Origin: Drosophila persimilis
Lineage: Eukaryota; Arthropoda; Insecta; Diptera; Drosophilidae
NCBI RefSeq assembly: GCF_003286085.1
Contig: NW_020825288.1
Location: 26,660,001 to 26,724,000, forward strand
DNA length: 64,000 nt
Direction of reading: 5' to 3'
The translations under genes and the position numbers were made by a program. The notes below the pieces were generated by a model, which saw only the letters and a program-made list of their open reading frames with translations, searched no databases and was not told the DNA's origin. The first letter of the stretch is position 1, and every line of letters starts with the position of its first letter. Shown piece after piece: positions 59,605 to 64,000 of the stretch.

Positions 59605-60232
59605 CTGCGCGTCGCTACCCTGATGCGGATGGGCGCTGCCATCTTTGTACTTGCTTTTCGCAGACACTGTGCCATCGGCATTGGTTATCGTCACGGCGGG
59701 ATGCTGGCGGTGGCCAAAGTTCTGCATTGCCACCTTCATCGAGTTCATAAGGCCTGCCCCGGCACCCCCAGCTCCCGCTCCCGCCGCCGCCGCCCCTGCC
59801 CCACCTGCTGCAGTGGCAGCGGCGCCGGAGACAGGTGTTGGTCCTCCGCCGGACACGGAGTACGTGCTGCTGCCGGCACTGCTGTCCGCCGAGGAGGGAT
59901 CCAGCAGATGCTTCTCCTTCTGCCGCTTGGCATCCGACTTGGCGCGCGGCCGGAACACATCGAAGATCGTGGGCCGACGATTGGGCGACGCGATGCCATG
60001 GACTGTGGACTGATTGAGCACCGGCGAGTCCTCGCCGCTGCGCCTCCGCTCCAGGGAACCGGAACGCGAGCCTCCACCGACTCCCGACATGCGCTCGGTG
60101 CTGCGTGAGATCTTTTCGCTGTGGCGATTAAATTTCTCCAACTTGGCGGCCTCCCGCTCGATCCGTCGCGCTGTCTCGCGCTCCATTTTGCGGGCCTCCT
60201 TCTCCCTGCGGGATTGCTCCTTCTCTTGGCGG
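59605..60232 (-). CDS. SNF4Agamma: SNF4Agamma long-isoform exon, charged helix then Ala/Gly tract
   Basis: Starts in phase 2 after TTTTTAG and ends in phase 0 at GCGCAG|GTGAGT (209 codons plus one base). A highly charged helical segment (EKEQSRREKEARKMERETAR) is followed by Ser-rich sequence, RPTIFDVFRPRAKSDAKRQ, and an Ala/Gly low-complexity stretch. The last part reads MNSMKVAMQNFGHRQHPAVT, ending GSDAQ. Confidence 0.9.
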
Positions 60233-60295
60233 CTAAAAATGAGTGAAATTAGTGTTTGTTTCAGTGATAATCTGGGGCGAGTATTCTCCACTTAC

Positions 60296-60522
60296 CGCTG
60301 CTCCTTTTCCATCTTTTTGTAGGCCTTTTTCGCCGCCTTGGCATTGGGTTCTGCGGGTGCGCTTGAAGGCCGAGATCCTGGCGGACGGCTTCCTGCGGCC
60401 GAGCCATCCTGCTCCTGAAAGCGAACATGACGTTTTTGAGTTTGTGTCGGAATTGGATTGAGATTTGGTTTGGTTTCAGTGGGAGATTCTCTTGGTGCCG
60501 GAGTCTCTGGTGTTTCTGGCAT
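60296..60522 (-). CDS. SNF4Agamma: SNF4Agamma exon with alternative ATG start and PP1-like motif
   Basis: Two uses are possible. As an internal exon it begins at 60414 after CGCTTTCAG (EQDGSAAGSRPP) and is phase 0 with the exon ending at 63375. As a first exon it begins at ATG 60522 (MPETPETPAPRESPTETKPN) and includes KRHVRFQEQ. Both end at CAGCG|GTAAG, phase 2, joining CGC to continue RRQEKEQ. KRHVRF fits the RVxF-type phosphatase-1 docking pattern. Confidence 0.82.
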
Positions 60523-63374
60523 GTTTCTGGCGTTGCGGCCAAAGACAAACTGAAAACGGAGGGCCCCAGCAATTATCCTTTCGCCGACTACTATTCCTTT
60601 CTAGCTGCTGTCTGCAATTATGCCGAATTGTCTACAAACACAATTTATTCCCCACGTAAAAGCCACTTTCCCTAAAGAAGAGGAGAGAGGAGAGGAGGGA
60701 CAACAATTGGATCTGACGACACCCGATGCGATTCCTTTAATTGAAGCAACAAGAAAGAAGCGAAGGAAGGACCTCTCCTCCCGCGGCGCCTTCAATCGAA
60801 TCGAATCTAATCAATTAATTTATGATTACGCAAAGTTAGACTCAAATGTGGGCCAAAGGACCACAGTGGCTGTGGACGATATGGTCACAGAAGCTGTTGC
60901 TATAGAAAAATCTCGTTTATCAGATCCAAGAGGAAATTCTAGAGGACTCCATAATGAAGATAGAACAGGGAATTCAATTTAAGGCCTTTACTGTGTGGTC
61001 TTTTGATATTCTGGTATTTAACATGTGTTCTGTCTGAGATCTCTAGCACATCTGTAGACCGCCTCTTTAGACCTAGTTTTAACACAACAAAAAAAAACCT
61101 TATGGTAGAGCCAAAAGTGCTTTAATTGTTCATCTGCATTAAACTCTAACAACTTTCACAAACTTAAAAAGCCACACATTTAGCAGATTTTAGAGCCGAA
61201 AAACACCGCATCAGAGATCTGCAGACCCAAAAGAGTCGAAAGCAAAGTAAAATCCGCAGACAGCCTCAAATTTTAGCCTCAAAGATCTCCAAAATCGAAA
61301 GGTGCCTCCTCCCCACCTGTATTTGAGTTTATTTTTAGCAAAAACTACAAAGAAATTCGAGCCGCAATAAGGCCCGACCCGAAACGAGCCCTGTTTTCAT
61401 TGGTTTTCATTAACAAACTGCAAAGTCACGTGCCCCCGAGGGCCATACGACCGAATGTCGATGAGCTAACGTCTGGGGTCTGGCGTTCCCCTCAAAGTGG
61501 GTTACAAAAAAGACGAGAAAAAAAACCAGAAGCCGAAGCTCTGCATCTTCAGGAAAAAGTGGGGCATGGGGCAGGGCATCAGCTGTTCTCGGCTGGCGTC
61601 TAAATCAATATTTAAACAGCTCTAAAAGTGATTTTGATACAGGAGAAGGGGGTGTGGGGGGGAAATGGACTTCCTCTGGCGATTGCGATTACGATTATAG
61701 GTGGGATAGGGGTCTTATAGCCGTTTCAGGGAGTGCCACAGCCGCAGAAGAGGGGAAAAGGCCGCCCCTCATTGACGTCATTGTTTGTCCAAGAGAGAAC
61801 AGGTAAATACTCCTCCCCTATATACTCGAGCGATATGGAAATGATATAGATATGTATGTAGTATATGTATGGTTCTCGCATTCCGTCAAAGCAAATAAGA
61901 AATGGAAGCGACCCTCTGCGAGGGAACTGCTGATGGGGATTGTGGCACGATAACAGAGGAGGTAGACAGGCCACTCTCTTCCCTACAGATATGTACACCC
62001 CCCCTATATATAATCGTGTATAAAGATATACATATATCCCACTGTGGATACAACCAAAAACAGATTGTGTTTACCTTTTGGTCGACAGAAACTCCCGAGG
62101 AAAAACCAGGCCAAAAAATTACGACTATTTTCTGTGTATGGGAATCTTGGATCTTGGCTAAGAGTGGAGGGGCCTATAAATAGAACATTTTACGAGTACT
62201 ATTAACCATAGCGAAAGATCCGCGCTGGCATTCACAATTATGACTATTGAATAAACAAAAAGAAAGAGCCAAGTGCTCAGGTCAAGTGAATCTGCTTCAG
62301 ACAGAGCTCTTGAGAGAGTGGAAGATGATGATGCTCCCCCCCTCAAAGAGCTTTCATGAGATATGGGCATGGAAATATCTATGTGGATTTGATCGAAAGA
62401 ATTGCTGTGTTTTTAAGCAGATCAAACGAAAGTATGATTCTCTTATATAAAGATATAAAAAGGGACTTTTGAAGTGAAGAAAGATCAGCAGAAAGAAGAA
62501 GGAATCTTCATAAAGAAAGGGATAAAATATAAGGAAAAAGTCGTGGGTCCCACAATCTACAGACACAGTCTACAATCGTGATGAAATCTCTTGAATTCTT
62601 TCAGAACTTTCTTGGAACAAGGCTCACGCGTTATGCAGCAGCGCACCTCGGTATGGCTCCCCAAACTTCAGACGTTCCTTAGAAGAAAACTAGCACTACT
62701 CTACTTTCCCCTTGACGCAGTCTTCAGTCTGTCCTCCGATATCGCCCAAAAACTCTCCTCCTAATGACATCATTTTCCCGGAATCCCTGTCTTTTTCCTC
62801 TTTCTTATGGCCTGACTCTCTCTCTCTCTCTCTCTCTCTTTCGCTAACTGATTTCATAATGGAAAGTGCACACAAAAACCCAAAAGAAACACGAAATGAC
62901 GTCAGTCCGAGGAGGAGTGAATATAAAGATTAAACAAAGCCCTCGCCCTCGTTTTTGGAGGCATTGCTGGGCGACATTTCTGCGGTTTGGATATTGTTTT
63001 GATTGCTATTTAGCTTGGAACTATTTTTGGGGGTGTTTTTTATCAACCTCAAAAAGAGATCTTATTTACACTGGAGATATGGCTGGCAGTCTGGCAGTGT
63101 TTACGGAAACTGTATGCCCAAAAAGGGTTCTAATATTGGAAAAGTTCCTTTGGAAAGAGTCACGCGTCATGCGGTTGCGTCCATCGGTATTTTGTGCGTT
63201 CGTTGAGAGAGGAGCTGAAAAAACCCAACTTCGTGCCCCCATTCCATTCAACTATTCTCACATTCCTGGAGATCTTGGCTCTATGATCCATAAAAATCGA
63301 TCTGCCTATCGATCTATCGATGCTTGCAAACCTTCAACCTTCTTCATCGTTCCTTTTATTCGAAGAGGACTTAC
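60523..63374. other. SNF4Agamma intron
   Basis: About 2.9 kb with no coding exon recognised. The possible promoter of the 60522 start lies at the low-coordinate end. The 20-mer at 62633-62652 and a CT run at 62816-62840 lie within it. Confidence 0.5.
62816..62840. repeat. CT microsatellite
   Basis: A perfect CT run inside the SNF4Agamma intron. Confidence 0.9.
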
Positions 63375-64000
63375 ATCATCCGAAACGGAACCCGAGACCG
63401 ATCCCGAGGCCTGCAGCGGTCGCGGTGGACTCGATGTGGAGGCACTGCTCGCGCTCCTCTGCAAACGTGGCATCGTGGATGCCCCTCCCAGGGACACAGG
63501 TCTCGGCCCCACAGGTGTGGCAGAGGGTGGTGTCGTACGTCGTATCCAGATGTCGTCCAGCTCTCGCTCGCTGGGCGTCCTTGGCGGAGGCGCCTGCAGA
63601 GGCTTAATGGCTAAGCTTTGGGTATCACAATGGAGGCTTTGGTTTGGGAGTCCGGCTGTATTCAGAGCCGCATTGCTGGTGCGGATCTCCACCAGCGATG
63701 GCTCGAAGAACTGCTTGGAGAGATGTGGCGTGGCTGACGTGGGAAACTTGTGCGAGCCGTAGCGCTGTGAGAACAGTCCTTGGACCGAGGAGTAGCCCCC
63801 GAAGCTGGAGGGAAAGCTGATGGTGTGCGCATTGGAGGAGGCACGCAGTTTCGCCAATTGCTGCGCCTCCACACGCAGTTCCGGAGGCGTCTCCTGGGCC
63901 AGAGACACCTTGAATTTGCCGTTTATGATGAGCGGCGGCTCTGAGGGCAGAGGCAACGGCGAGGTGGGTGGCTTCTCCCTGTCCACTGGCGGAGGGATTT
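63375..64000 (-). CDS. SNF4Agamma: SNF4Agamma upstream coding exon, cut by the window edge
   Basis: The frame is open from the window edge (IPPPVDREKPPTSPLPLPSEPP) to SVSDD at GATGAT|GTAAGT, phase 0. It is Ser/Pro-rich and disordered, with PSLVEIRTSNAAL, RTPSERELDDIWIRR and MPRLQRSASSASTSSPP. It has no ATG at its visible start, so the exon and the gene continue beyond 64000. Confidence 0.85.

Overview
The window is euchromatic Drosophila DNA. Compact genes with short GT-AG introns of about 50-110 bp sit at one end and one very large, intron-rich gene at the other. The recognisable genes (COX5A, p23, nmdyn-D7, eclair, DDRGK1, SMYD5, SNF4Agamma) are ones I associate with D. melanogaster chromosome arm 3R, so this is probably Muller element E. 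The species cannot be fixed from sequence alone; an obscura-group fly is my guess, with low certainty.

Layout. 1-5590: no gene, rich in simple repeats. 5918-7234 (+): single-pass leucine-rich-repeat membrane protein. 9158-10589 (+): kynurenine aminotransferase (Kyat), convergent with COX5A (10874-11323, -). 12267-13503 (+): the Hsp90 co-chaperone p23. 14154-15506 (+): nmdyn-D7/NME7. 15700-16690 (-): 5'-truncated RNase-H-bearing non-LTR retrotransposon. 16833-19244 (-): eight-exon-scale (seven coding exons) POT/PTR2-family transporter with altered proton-coupling residues. 19944-20655 (-): the p24 cargo receptor eclair. 21151-22138 (+): DDRGK1. 22529-23783 (-): an apparently intact chimeric gene joining an eclair duplicate to the 3' half of a SMYD5 duplicate. 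24237-25608 (-): SMYD5 itself. 26460 to beyond 64000 (-): SNF4Agamma, the AMPK gamma subunit, with four CBS domains encoded in the last 1.8 kb and at least six alternative N-terminal starts or entry exons spread over more than 37 kb.

How things relate. Most small genes are housekeeping: mitochondrial respiration and amino-acid metabolism (COX5A, Kyat), protein folding and secretion (p23, eclair, DDRGK1), and energy sensing (SNF4Agamma). Three gene starts (Kyat, p23, SMYD5) lie directly beside copies of one dispersed repeat of about 200 bp whose end carries a GGTCACACT-like core-promoter motif.

The two observations I would follow first are the p24::SMYD5 chimera, whose frames and splice sites are all open, and the promoter-associated repeat. 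In SNF4Agamma, five alternative N-terminal exons independently carry an R-S-x-S motif, two of them as RSxSLDV. Exon boundaries were read by eye from splice consensus and reading-frame continuity; no alignment or transcript data were available.
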